A stretch of DNA of 64,000 nt, taken from contig QCGK01000005.1 in assembly GCA_003279945.1 (NCBI GenBank), positions 45,514 through 109,513 of the forward strand, written 5' to 3'. Within the stretch, counting starts at the first letter, position 1, and the number at the start of each line of letters is the position of its first letter. The notes below the pieces were generated by a model. The model was given only the letters and a program-made list of their open reading frames with translations, ran no database searches and was not told the DNA's origin. The translations under genes were made by a program, and so were the position numbers. This stretch comes from Prochlorococcus sp. AG-388-A01 (lineage in GTDB: Bacteria > Cyanobacteriota > Cyanobacteriia > PCC-6307 > Cyanobiaceae). This document shows, in pieces, positions 1 through 7,931 of the stretch.

Positions 1-215
1 CCAGCAGAGATAATTCCCATACCAACTACTGATAAATTGACTATTCCCATTGCTACTGCACCAAAAGAAAATACTCCCATTGGGACTATTCCAATACTTA
101 CTACTCCCATTGGCACTATTCCTATTGAGACTATACCTAGTGGTGCTATTCCAAAAGCAATTTTTTTTGGTTTTGTACCGCAATGCTGATTCTCTTTATT
201 TTTATTAATTTCCAA
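1..215 (-). CDS. Glycine-pentad repeat protein, partial (runs off the window start)
   Basis: Reading the minus strand from a TTG at 215 gives an open frame that continues past the window edge; an in-frame stop lies just upstream of this TTG. After about 25 polar residues (KNKENQHCGTKPKK) the protein becomes a regular five-residue repeat of the form G-[IV]-V-[PS]-[MIL], for example GIVPMGVVSIGIVPMG, for at least ten units. This is visible in the DNA as recurring 'actcccattgg'-like words. I do not recognise a named function; the hydrophobic Gly-pentad pattern suggests a membrane-associated or beta-structured repeat. It is divergent from hisS. The C-terminal part is outside the window, and the TTG start is inferred because no ATG is in frame. 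Confidence 0.6.
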   Translation of the reverse strand, partial: MEINKNKENQHCGTKPKKIAFGIAPLGIVSIGIVPMGVVSIGIVPMGVFSFGAVAMGIVNLSVVGMGIISA

Positions 216-313
216 TAGTTTTTCTAAATGTTAAATTAAAATTATCTCACAAATCAACCAATCAAAGATTAATTTCTACTTGAATTAAAAATTTTGAATT
301 ATTTTCTAGAACT

Positions 314-1594
314 TTGAAAAACCTAAAAAATCTTAGAGGAACAGTCGACCTATTGCCTGATCAATTAATAAAGTGGCAAAACGTCGAGAAAATTTTATTA
401 GAGCAGCTTGCAAGAGCATCCATCAAAGAAATAAGAACACCAATATTAGAAATGACCGAGTTATTTATAAGAGGAATTGGTGAAGGAACAGATGTTGTCA
501 GTAAGGAAATGTATACTTTTCTTGATAGGGGGGAGAGATCCTGCACTCTTAGGCCTGAAGGAACCGCCTCCGTTGCGCGAGCGTTAATACAAAATGGTAT
601 GTCGTCTAATCCACTTCAGAAACTTTGGTACATGGGGCCTATGTTTCGATATGAAAGACCTCAAGCAGGCAGGCAAAGACAGTTTCATCAGTTAGGTGTT
701 GAGTTTATAGGATACGATTCCGTTAGAAGTGATGTTGAAATTGTTGCTTTAGCCTGGGATGTCTTGAGTAAATTAGGAATAAAAGAACTTAATCTTGAAA
801 TAAATACATTAGGTGATGTAAGTGATAGATTGAATTTTCAGAAGTCCTTTTTAAAATGGCTAGAAAAAAATAAAAATTCTCTAGATTTAGATTCTCAGAA
901 TAGGATTACTAAAAATCCCTTAAGGATTTTGGACTCTAAAGATATTCAAACAAAAAAAGCTCTTGAAAATGCTCCAAGATTATTTAATTTTATGTCTGAA
1001 AAAAGTCATAAAAGATATTCAGACTTTAAAAAACAATTGGAGGTTTTAAAAATACCTTACGTGGAAAATTTTAATCTAGTAAGAGGTTTAGATTATTACA
1101 CCCATACAGCCTTTGAAATTACTAGTGGCGCTCTAGGCTCTCAAGCTACAGTTTGCGGAGGGGGAAGATACGATAATTTAATAAAACAAATGGGAGGGCC
1201 AAATACCCCAGCAATTGGATTCGCTATTGGTTTAGAAAGATTAATTTTACTAGCGGGAAAAGAGCTCGAAGTCCCAAGAAATACTGATATTTATATTATT
1301 AATCAGGGCTCTATTGCTGAACCATTAGCTATGGGTCTATCAAGAAAATTAAGAAATTATGATTTGTTAGTTGAGTTGGATTTAAGTGGATCTTCTTTCT
1401 CCAAACAATTTAAAAAGGCCAATAAACTAAAATCTAAAAGTATTATTGTTATGGGTGATGATGAGGCGACAAAAAGGGAATTTATTATAAGGCTTTTTGA
1501 TCAATCAGGTAATGGTAATAAAGAAGAGGTTATTTCTTATGAGAATGATTTTGAATTAGAAAAGTGGATAAATAGTAACTTACTTTTAAAGTGA
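314..1594 (+). CDS. hisS: Histidyl-tRNA synthetase
   Basis: Class II aminoacyl-tRNA synthetase that charges tRNA-His with histidine in the cytoplasm. The 426-residue length matches bacterial HisRS. Motif 2 is seen as MFRYERPQAGRQRQFHQLG (about residues 110-130), the histidine-specific signature as LVRGLDYYT (about 255-263), and motif 3 as GFAIGLERL (about 305). The C-terminal anticodon-binding domain follows (about 325-426). The start is a TTG at 314, giving MKNLKNLRGTVDLLP, where HisRS normally begins. The stop overlaps the start of the next small gene by four bases (GTGA), suggesting translational coupling. Confidence 0.97.
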   Translation: MKNLKNLRGTVDLLPDQLIKWQNVEKILLEQLARASIKEIRTPILEMTELFIRGIGEGTDVVSKEMYTFLDRGERSCTLRPEGTASVARALIQNGMSSNPLQKLWYMGPMFRYERPQAGRQRQFHQLGVEFIGYDSVRSDVEIVALAWDVLSKLGIKELNLEINTLGDVSDRLNFQKSFLKWLEKNKNSLDLDSQNRITKNPLRILDSKDIQTKKALENAPRLFNFMSEKSHKRYSDFKKQLEVLKIPYVENFNLVRGLDYYTHTAFEITSGALGSQATVCGGGRYDNLIKQMGGPNTPAIGFAIGLERLILLAGKELEVPRNTDIYIINQGSIAEPLAMGLSRKLRNYDLLVELDLSGSSFSKQFKKANKLKSKSIIVMGDDEATKREFIIRLFDQSGNGNKEEVISYENDFELEKWINSNLLLK

Positions 1595-1884
1595 TGCTCT
1601 TAAAGTTACTAATAATTTTTCTTTTCATATTTATTTTTTTTAATTTAAGGAATTTTCTTAAATTAAATAGAAAACAAAAAGTTTTGAAGGCTAAAAAATT
1701 AACAACTTTCAATAAAAAGAATCTTAATAATTGGATGAATTTAACTAAAAAAGAAAGATATAACTTATCAAAACAAGATTCTGTTAACTATATGGATAGA
1801 AGAAAACTTTTATTAGACGAAATTAGAAATGAATATAAGAAAATATCTAGAGAAAATTCTGAGGGAAACATTAAGAAAAAATAA
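1591..1884 (+). CDS. Small basic membrane-anchored hypothetical protein
   Basis: 97 residues starting from a GTG that overlaps the hisS stop codon. Residues 1-20 form one hydrophobic segment (LLKLLIIFLFIFIFF); the rest is very lysine-rich and hydrophilic, ending in KKK. No family recognised. By topology it is probably a single-pass inner- or thylakoid-membrane protein with a basic cytoplasmic tail. The tight overlap with hisS and the 2-bp gap to the next gene suggest a three-gene transcription unit. Confidence 0.65.
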   Translation: MMLLKLLIIFLFIFIFFNLRNFLKLNRKQKVLKAKKLTTFNKKNLNNWMNLTKKERYNLSKQDSVNYMDRRKLLLDEIRNEYKKISRENSEGNIKKK

Positions 1885-1886
1885 TT

Positions 1887-2186
1887 ATGGAAAATTTCTG
1901 GACTTCTAATAAAACCATAAATGGATTGAGACATTTTGTTTTAGTAAATGAGACTAAAGAAAAAGGAAATATTAGTTTTTTAATGGTTTCGGTCCTTGAT
2001 TCTGAAATTAACTTAAAAATCACTTACGAAGAATTAATAAATAGTGGAAACTGGCACAAAGGTTGGATCAATCTTTCAAAGCATCAATCGATTAAAGAAG
2101 AATACCTTAATTATAAATCCATCAATAAAGGAGAGAGTATCGATGAGATATTCATTAATGAAGATTCTTTATTTAATATTTCTTAA
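1887..2186 (+). CDS. Conserved hypothetical protein, possibly TIGR02450-type Trp-rich family
   Basis: 99 residues. The pattern FWTSN..NGLRHF near the N-terminus, then a beta-like stretch, then YEELINSGNWHKGWINL (about residues 46-62), resembles the small Trp-rich cyanobacterial family TIGR02450, which has a WTS..G.RHF start and a W..GW end. The similarity is by eye and moderate. No catalytic residues are evident and the function is unknown. It follows the previous gene by 2 bp and probably belongs to the hisS unit. Confidence 0.65.
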   Translation: MENFWTSNKTINGLRHFVLVNETKEKGNISFLMVSVLDSEINLKITYEELINSGNWHKGWINLSKHQSIKEEYLNYKSINKGESIDEIFINEDSLFNIS

Positions 2187-2322
2187 TTTGATATAAATCT
2201 TTCAAATCTCTTTTCTTTGTGAATACTAGGTTTTTTGTTACTTAATAATTATTTAAAAGTTTTACCCCTTTCAAAAAAATAAAATTAACGTTATCAAGGA
2301 TTAACAATATTTACTTAATTCA

Positions 2323-2556
2323 ATGTTAGGGGATATATGGAGCTCATCAGAGTTTACCGCAGAAAAACTAGGAATAACTGAAATTAAACTTTCTTTTTTA
2401 CGTGAAAATGGAATACTCAAGCCTGGAATTCATTGGAAAAGCTCTCCACTAGGTCAGAAAAAACCTTGGAAACCCAAAGCACTTTATAATGTAAATATGT
2501 GCAGAAAAATAATTAATAAACTTAATTTTGAAGAAAACTATAATATTGCAGCCTGA
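2323..2556 (+). CDS. Small helix-turn-helix-like hypothetical protein
   Basis: 77 residues. SSEFTAEKLGITEIKLSFLRENGILKPGIHW looks like the compact winged-helix/excisionase fold: a helix, a short turn, then a recognition helix followed by the 'LKPG.HW' wing. A basic segment (KKPWKPKALYN) and a C-terminal helix follow. This layout recurs in small cyanobacterial proteins of unknown role. DNA binding is inference only. It lies 136 bp downstream of the preceding gene and has its own ATG. Confidence 0.6.
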   Translation: MLGDIWSSSEFTAEKLGITEIKLSFLRENGILKPGIHWKSSPLGQKKPWKPKALYNVNMCRKIINKLNFEENYNIAA

Positions 2557-2599
2557 AAAATAATATCTTAATGATTATTTTGAAGAATCTATAATATCT

Positions 2600-2776
2600 C
2601 TATTCGATTAGATTCTCATCCTTACACTCAATTAAAGTGTTTTGCAAAGTTGGATATAAGTTAATCATATCTATGTATTGTTTTGATTTTCTGTACGATT
2701 TTGCAGCCTTTTTGTAATGAACTTTCGATTTCATTTCTAGTGAAAGTTTTCTAGAAGACTCTTGAGAAGTAGTCAT
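2600..2776 (-). CDS. Small basic hypothetical protein (58 aa)
   Basis: An ATG-to-TAG frame on the minus strand inside an otherwise gene-free 550-bp stretch between the HTH-like gene and pcb. The translation starts MTTSQESSRKLSLEMKS and continues with a lysine/tyrosine-rich helix-like body, ending in CKDENLIE. Its composition is protein-like rather than random AT translation (balanced charged residues, no homopolymer runs). No family recognised. It converges with the upstream gene. An alternative start is the internal Met15. Confidence 0.5.
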   Translation of the reverse strand: MTTSQESSRKLSLEMKSKVHYKKAAKSYRKSKQYIDMINLYPTLQNTLIECKDENLIE

Positions 2777-3106
2777 GATATTAGATCTCTTATCCCATAT
2801 TTAATAATCGTTTGAGAATGAGGCAATGAATTGGATGGTTTAATGAAACAAAACATTGTTTAATGTCAGCAAAATGAAATTTATTAAACTTTTTTAAATT
2901 GTAAAATACTGGTTTATTTTAAAAAACTTATATCTCTGAGAATAATTTTTCTTTATCAAATCTACCTTCTTTGGTCTTTGATTGCCCTATGAAGATTTTT
3001 TGTTTAGTAATAGCTAGGATTACTAACCTTTACAATTTTGTTATGAATTCAACTGTTTGGTGAAATATAAAGTATTCTCAAAACGTTTAAGCTAATCAAT
3101 TCCTAA

Positions 3107-4165
3107 ATGCAAACCTATGGAAATCCAGATACTACCTACGGATGGTGGGCTGGTAATTCAGGTGTAGCAAATCGCTCAGGAAAATTTATCGCTGCTCATG
3201 TAGCTCATGCAGGATTAATTGTTTTCTGGGCGGGTGCATTCACCCTTTTTGAACTTTCACGATTTGACCCAAGCGTTCCAATGGGTCATCAACCTCTAAT
3301 CGTTCTTCCTCATTTAGCAACTCTTGGAATAGGGTTTGATGCTAATGGGGTTGCGATGGGAGATACTAAACCTGTTCTAGCAATAGCAATAGTTCATTTA
3401 GTTTCTTCTATGGTTTTAGCAGCCGGGGGACTTTTACATTCTTTACTTCTTCCTGGAAATCTAGAAGATTCTGATATAGCAAGAGCTAGAAAATTCAATA
3501 TTGAATGGGATAATCCAGACAAATTGACATTTATTCTTGGTCACCATCTAATTATTCTTGGTTTCGCAGTTATCGCTTTTGTTGAATGGGCAAGAGTTCA
3601 TGGAATTTATGATCCAGCTATTGGTTCTGTAAGACAGGTTGAGTATGAATTAAATTTGGCCAAAATTTGGAATCACCAAACAGACTTTTTGACTATTGAT
3701 AGTCTTGAAGAAGTAATGGGAGGTCATGCCTTCCTTGCTTTTGTTGAGATTACTGGTGGTGCTTGGCATATTGCTACTAAGCAAGTTGGTGAATATACCA
3801 AATTCAAAGGTAAAGGACTTCTCTCTGCAGAAGCTGTTCTCTCATGGTCACTAGCTGGAATCGGCTGGATGGCTATTATTGCAGCCTTCTGGAGTGCAGC
3901 TAACACAACAGTTTATCCAACTGAATTCTTTGGTGAACCACTTGAATTGAAATTTAGTATTTCTCCTTATTGGGTAGATACTGTAGATCTTCCTGATGGT
4001 GAGTACACTTCAAGGGCGTGGTTAGCTAATGTTCATTACTATTTCGGATTCTTCTTTATTCAAGGTCATCTATGGCATGCTTTAAGAGCGCTAGGCTTTG
4101 ATTTCAAGAGAGTTACAAATGCTATCAGTAATATTGATAGTGCAACAGTTACTCTTAAGGATTAA
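3107..4165 (+). CDS. pcbA: Divinyl chlorophyll a/b-binding light-harvesting antenna protein Pcb
   Basis: Member of the CP43-like Pcb/IsiA family, the membrane antenna that replaces phycobilisomes in Prochlorococcus. The 352-residue length is typical. The N-terminus [19 protein letters not shown] and six hydrophobic helices with conserved chlorophyll-ligating His residues are seen ([66 protein letters not shown]). As in other Pcb proteins, the large lumenal loop of CP43 is missing. The gene stands alone: about 330 bp of AT-rich leader upstream and a strong terminator just downstream. Which Pcb paralogue it is (A or D naming) cannot be set from one window. Confidence 0.95.
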   Translation: MQTYGNPDTTYGWWAGNSGVANRSGKFIAAHVAHAGLIVFWAGAFTLFELSRFDPSVPMGHQPLIVLPHLATLGIGFDANGVAMGDTKPVLAIAIVHLVSSMVLAAGGLLHSLLLPGNLEDSDIARARKFNIEWDNPDKLTFILGHHLIILGFAVIAFVEWARVHGIYDPAIGSVRQVEYELNLAKIWNHQTDFLTIDSLEEVMGGHAFLAFVEITGGAWHIATKQVGEYTKFKGKGLLSAEAVLSWSLAGIGWMAIIAAFWSAANTTVYPTEFFGEPLELKFSISPYWVDTVDLPDGEYTSRAWLANVHYYFGFFFIQGHLWHALRALGFDFKRVTNAISNIDSATVTLKD

Positions 4166-4190
4166 TTCTCAAATTTTATTACTAATATCA

Positions 4191-4218
4191 AAAGGCTCCT
4201 CTTATTGGAGCCTTTTTT
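4191..4218 (+). terminator. Rho-independent terminator of pcb
   Basis: Perfect 9-bp stem AAAGGCTCC / GGAGCCTTT with a 7-nt loop (4200-4206) and a run of T immediately after GGAGCC. It lies 26 bp after the pcb stop codon. It is one of the clearest intrinsic terminators in the window, consistent with pcb being a monocistronic, highly expressed gene. Confidence 0.9.
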
Positions 4219-4258
4219 ATTTGAAAAATTTTGTTTATTAATTTAGATTTAGAATTAT

Positions 4259-5647
4259 ATGTTTTTGAAATCATTGAATATTTTTTCTCTGCAGAATAAA
4301 GATATTTTTTCAAATTCTCTATTAATAAGTTTTTGTGGACTTTTAATTATATTTTTTTTGTTGATTTTTGGGAGGAAATTTAAACTAGCCGTTCAACTCG
4401 AAAGATTTGGATTACCAATAGCAGTTATATCAGGAATTTTAGGTATATCTATTGGTCCATTTGGAGCAATACACTTTTTGCCAAAAGAAACAATCAATGT
4501 ATGGAGTAATTTTCCTACTCCTCTTTTATCATTAGTCTTCGCAACTTTAATGATGGGAAGACCTATCCCAAATATAAATGGTTTAGTTAAACCAATTTTT
4601 AATCAATTCCTATTAGCTCTTTCCCTAGGTTTCGGTCAATTTTTCATTGGTGGTCTAGTTGTAAAATATTTTTTGCCTCCATATATTGATGCAAATCCTC
4701 TAATGGGATGTTTAATAGAGGTCGGTTTTGAGGGTGGTCATGGAGCTGCATCAATAATCGGTGAAAGTTTTAATAAACTAGGTTTCTCAAATGGTTTAGA
4801 TCTTGGTTTAGCTATGGCAACAATGGGTCTTTTATCATCTTCAATACTGGGTAGTATATTTATTTTTCTTGGGAGAACTTTAGGTATCTCAGGTACTGAG
4901 GAAATTCTTGAACAGAAAAATAATCTAAAGGAAAAAAATAAGATTAGAATTTTTGCAGATTTAAGAATTTTTATAATAAATCTTGGATTCTCCGGTTTGG
5001 CAATTTCTTTTGGCGTCTTGCTACTTAAATTTTTAAGGTATATTTCAAGTTCTCTAGGTGATTTTTCGAAGGAAATTATTTTTTCACTACCAGTATTCCC
5101 TTTTATCCTTATAGGTTCGCTCCTTATTAGATATATTTTAGAGAAAACCAAAAAAACAGAGTTCATTTCAAATATTCTGCAAAGGGAGATTGGTATTTTA
5201 TCTACAGACTTATTGATTTTTACAGCTATGGCGAGTTTAGATATTGCTGTTGTTTTTGATAATTGGATATTAATTTTAGAGTTTACTATTTTCGGTTTAT
5301 TTTGGAATTTAATCTGCATTGCATATTTTGCATACTTTATTTTTGATGATTACTGGTTTGAAAAAAGTTTGATAGAGTTTGGAAATTCTACAGGTGTAGT
5401 AGCTTCTGGGTTACTTCTTTTGAGGCTTGCAGATCCTAAAAATATTTCTAAGACTTTACCAATTTTCACATCAAAACAGCTATTCGCTCAGTTAATTCTT
5501 TCAGGTGGACTATTCACAGTTCTGGCACCATTAATGATTTCTAGAATTGGTCTAGAATATTGGACAGAAATTTGTGCCCTAATTACATTCGCAATTCTTA
5601 TTATTGCATTCATTTTTAATAAAGTAGATATGAAAAAGTTTCAATAA
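4259..5647 (+). CDS. Sodium/glutamate symporter-like carrier (GltS/ESS family)
   Basis: 462-residue polytopic inner-membrane protein with about 12 hydrophobic segments. The family-typical Gly-rich re-entrant region appears as EVGFEGGHGAASIIGE (about residues 154-170). Its second-half counterpart is FGNSTGVVASGLLLLRLADP. By family it would be a secondary Na+-coupled carrier for glutamate or a related anion; the substrate is not established here. A charged cytoplasmic loop (about 215-235, EQKNNLKEKNKIR) separates the halves. The start ATG is 41 bp beyond the pcb terminator, so it has its own promoter. Confidence 0.8.
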   Translation: MFLKSLNIFSLQNKDIFSNSLLISFCGLLIIFFLLIFGRKFKLAVQLERFGLPIAVISGILGISIGPFGAIHFLPKETINVWSNFPTPLLSLVFATLMMGRPIPNINGLVKPIFNQFLLALSLGFGQFFIGGLVVKYFLPPYIDANPLMGCLIEVGFEGGHGAASIIGESFNKLGFSNGLDLGLAMATMGLLSSSILGSIFIFLGRTLGISGTEEILEQKNNLKEKNKIRIFADLRIFIINLGFSGLAISFGVLLLKFLRYISSSLGDFSKEIIFSLPVFPFILIGSLLIRYILEKTKKTEFISNILQREIGILSTDLLIFTAMASLDIAVVFDNWILILEFTIFGLFWNLICIAYFAYFIFDDYWFEKSLIEFGNSTGVVASGLLLLRLADPKNISKTLPIFTSKQLFAQLILSGGLFTVLAPLMISRIGLEYWTEICALITFAILIIAFIFNKVDMKKFQ

Positions 5648-5651
5648 AAAC

Positions 5652-5689
5652 TCTAGAATGGTTCTAGATTTAATTTTATTTTTATTTTA
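5652..5689 (+). terminator. Probable terminator after the GltS-like gene
   Basis: Inverted repeat TCTAGAA / TTCTAGA with a 3-nt loop, followed by a long T-rich stretch running to the next start codon. The stem is AT-rich and only 7 bp, so strength is uncertain. Confidence 0.5.
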
Positions 5690-5947
5690 ATGTCATTTAC
5701 CCCCTACGATATTCCACCTCAAGAAAATAAAGGGAAGTGGTTTAGGAGTCATTTACTTGGAAGGGAAATCGAACTTGGTGAATTGTATAGTCTTGGATCA
5801 AATGATTTAGATCTGCTTATGGCAGAGACTGCAGAAATTAGAAGCGATCCTGATTTTAAGGAAAAAAATATAGGGAAATTCAGGACTGCAGGATATTTTT
5901 TGGAGTTAGCAAGAATAATTGAGAGAAGGAAGTTGTTAGAAAGTTAA
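5690..5947 (+). CDS. Conserved cyanobacterial hypothetical protein (85 aa)
   Basis: 85 residues, no signal peptide or membrane segment. It begins MSFTPYDIPPQENKGKWFRSHLLG, with a central ELGELYSLGSNDLDLLMAETAEIR helix and a C-terminal GKFRTAGYFLELARIIERRKLL helix. Composition and regular helices suggest a folded, conserved soluble protein, but I do not recognise a function. Its stop overlaps the convergent GST-like gene by 4 bp. Confidence 0.7.
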   Translation: MSFTPYDIPPQENKGKWFRSHLLGREIELGELYSLGSNDLDLLMAETAEIRSDPDFKEKNIGKFRTAGYFLELARIIERRKLLES

Positions 5948-6603
5948 TTAGAAGGAAAATAATTGTTTCTAGAATATGGTTTCCATAATTCGTATTTATA
6001 CATTAAGGATTTAAATTTTTTATTATTCTCAAACGAATCTAACCAGTTTTTTATTGATGGCTCAAAGTAATTTGTCCTTTTTTGACTTTCACAAGCGATT
6101 CTAAATTGTCTTACAAAAGGCCAAATAGACCAATCAGCGATTGTGGGGTCATCTCCAAAAAAGTATTTGTTTTCTGCAAGAATTTCGTTCCATCTCTTGA
6201 TAAATTTAAGTGCATTTGTGAAATGAAATTCTTCATTACTATTTTGATATCTTGTAGCATATTTAAATCGATCTAAATGATATTTGAATTCGTTATCGTT
6301 TTCATTAATTATTTCAAAAATATCTTCTTTCTTATTATCAGGAAAATAGATGACTCTAATGTTTTCCTTTTTTGACTTTGAAAGTGCCCATAGAATAATC
6401 TCAAGGCTTTCTTCAATAACTTCACTATTTTTTTTAACTAGTATTGGGACAGTTTTTGTCTTTGATTTGTTTAGAAAATCGAGAGGTTTATTTTTTAAAT
6501 CAATTTCTCTTATCTCTACTTTTATTTCACAAATTAATAGGGCCCATCTAGCACGAATTGCATATGGACATCTTCGAAATGAATATAAAATATCGTTTGT
6601 CAT
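5944..6603 (-). CDS. Glutathione S-transferase family protein
   Basis: 219 residues with an N-terminal thioredoxin-fold domain (residues 1-75) and an all-helical C-terminal domain. The redox-active turn is CPYA (RRCPYAIRARWAL). The cis-proline region is TVPILV and the glutathione-contacting pair is EES (about residue 64). The C-terminal half has DDPTIADWSIWPFVRQF, the conserved D of the GST N-capping box. Likely a detoxification or redox enzyme of the cytoplasm; the substrate is unknown. Only one active-site Cys is present, so disulfide reductase chemistry of the dithiol type is unlikely. Confidence 0.85.
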   Translation of the reverse strand: MTNDILYSFRRCPYAIRARWALLICEIKVEIREIDLKNKPLDFLNKSKTKTVPILVKKNSEVIEESLEIILWALSKSKKENIRVIYFPDNKKEDIFEIINENDNEFKYHLDRFKYATRYQNSNEEFHFTNALKFIKRWNEILAENKYFFGDDPTIADWSIWPFVRQFRIACESQKRTNYFEPSIKNWLDSFENNKKFKSLMYKYELWKPYSRNNYFPSN

Positions 6604-6677
6604 TTTGTAAAAACTTTTAATTTCCTTGATTCTTTTAGTATTATTTAAATAGGAATAGATTTAATTTTACAACGCTA

Positions 6678-7220
6678 ATGTCGGGATATGTTTACCTTAT
6701 AAGAGTTGGAGATCTTTATAGAATTGGTAAAACAGATAATCTTGAAAAGAAAATTAAGAAATTGAAACCAGATGAATTATTAACATCGATAATGACAAAG
6801 GAGCCAGAAACTCTTGAAGCAAGGTTACTAAGAAAGTATAAGTCCCAAAGAATTCCTGAAACTGGTTATTTAAAGCTTTCTAAAAGACAGATTAGAGAGT
6901 GTAAAAAGCAATTTGAATTAAAGGGAAACTTACCTCACACTTTAGATGCTGAAGTTTCCATTACTCTATTTGCCTCTTTTTTATTGTTTTTATTAAGTGA
7001 TTTGGTTTTAAATTATTTAAATTTTGGATTTTTAAAATCCGTATCTTATGCATTTGGAGTGGCATCTTTACCAATGGTTGTGTTATTTATTACAGGTAGT
7101 TTTGGGGGATATTTTTCTGAAGATTTATCTCTTTTTTCATTGTTAACTAACCGAATAAAAGGCTTATTTATTGCAATTGCAATGCTAACAATGGCTTACT
7201 TAATTTTTAATTTAGGCTAA
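6678..7220 (+). CDS. GIY-YIG/T5orf172-like N-terminal domain fused to a membrane domain
   Basis: 180 residues. Residues 1-75 resemble the T5orf172 branch of the GIY-YIG nuclease fold: GYVYLIRVGDLYRIGKTDNLEKKI, then EARLLRKYKSQRI, then GYLKLSKRQ. The position after 'KTDNL', normally an Arg helix start (R..L), reads EKKIKKL, so the usual catalytic arginine is not obvious. Residues 95-180 contain three hydrophobic helices. The combination suggests a membrane-tethered, possibly non-catalytic nucleic-acid-binding protein; this role is inference. It is divergent from the GST gene. Confidence 0.65.
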   Translation: MSGYVYLIRVGDLYRIGKTDNLEKKIKKLKPDELLTSIMTKEPETLEARLLRKYKSQRIPETGYLKLSKRQIRECKKQFELKGNLPHTLDAEVSITLFASFLLFLLSDLVLNYLNFGFLKSVSYAFGVASLPMVVLFITGSFGGYFSEDLSLFSLLTNRIKGLFIAIAMLTMAYLIFNLG

Positions 7221-7924
7221 ATTTCATAATTACAATTTAAGGAAATTTCAAATGGAACTGATTGGGTCGGCAGCTTCAGAATAGTGGAGCATATCTCTGC
7301 AATATCCTCAGGTTGAGTCATGCTTGATTTATCTAAGGAGGAGATGTTTTGGGCCATTTCTGTATTAACCCAACTTGGACAAATTGCTGAAATTCTTATA
7401 TTTTTATCCCAACCTTTATTTTTCATTGTTTGGCATAATCCCATCAAAGCAAATTTTGAAGAAGAATAAGCGGCTAAATCCCCTTTGGATCTTTTCCCGC
7501 TCATTGAGACTAAAACAATTATTCTGCCCCTTTCTGAAGCACTCAAATGTTCCCAAGCAAGCCTACATAAATTCCAAATTGCTAAAAAATTGATATTTAT
7601 GGTATTTAAAATTTCTTCCTCATCGCCATCTCTAAATAAAAAAGGAACTTTTGATAATACTCCAGAACAATTTATAACTGAATCAAATTCCCCAAATTCA
7701 TCTAAGGTATTTTTTATCCAATTTTCGGCTGAAATTTTTTTTAATGCGTCATATTCGTTAATTAAAATTTTTCCTTTTGGCCATTTATTTGGATCAATGA
7801 TACTTCCATTTAATGATTTTAAATCTCTAATACCAACACTAATTCTGTTGCCTTCTTTTAATTCTTTATGTGCAATATTTAGTCCAATACCTCTATTAGC
7901 TCCACTTATTAGAATTGTTCTCAT
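7217..7924 (-). CDS. Short-chain dehydrogenase/reductase
   Basis: 235-residue classical SDR. The NAD(P)-binding motif GANRGIG is at residues 7-13, NCSG is in the central strand, the catalytic Ser is in VSMSGK, and YSSSK supplies the catalytic Tyr-Lys. The substrate is unknown. It starts 7 bp after the lycopene cyclase on the same strand, so the two are probably co-transcribed, which hints at (but does not prove) a pigment- or lipid-related substrate. Confidence 0.85.
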   Translation of the reverse strand: MRTILISGANRGIGLNIAHKELKEGNRISVGIRDLKSLNGSIIDPNKWPKGKILINEYDALKKISAENWIKNTLDEFGEFDSVINCSGVLSKVPFLFRDGDEEEILNTININFLAIWNLCRLAWEHLSASERGRIIVLVSMSGKRSKGDLAAYSSSKFALMGLCQTMKNKGWDKNIRISAICPSWVNTEMAQNISSLDKSSMTQPEDIAEICSTILKLPTQSVPFEISLNCNYEI

Positions 7925-7931
7925 TTTGAAA

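Noticed and set aside
1..190. Tandem DNA repeat or CRISPR-like array at the window start
   Set aside because: The similar words ('ctcccattgg') are degenerate, 15-30 bp apart and stay in one reading frame, so they reflect a repetitive protein rather than a CRISPR or satellite.
4738..5319. 193-codon minus-strand frame
   Set aside because: Entirely antisense to the GltS-like carrier, whose own protein is clearly coding; composition is that of a reverse-frame shadow.
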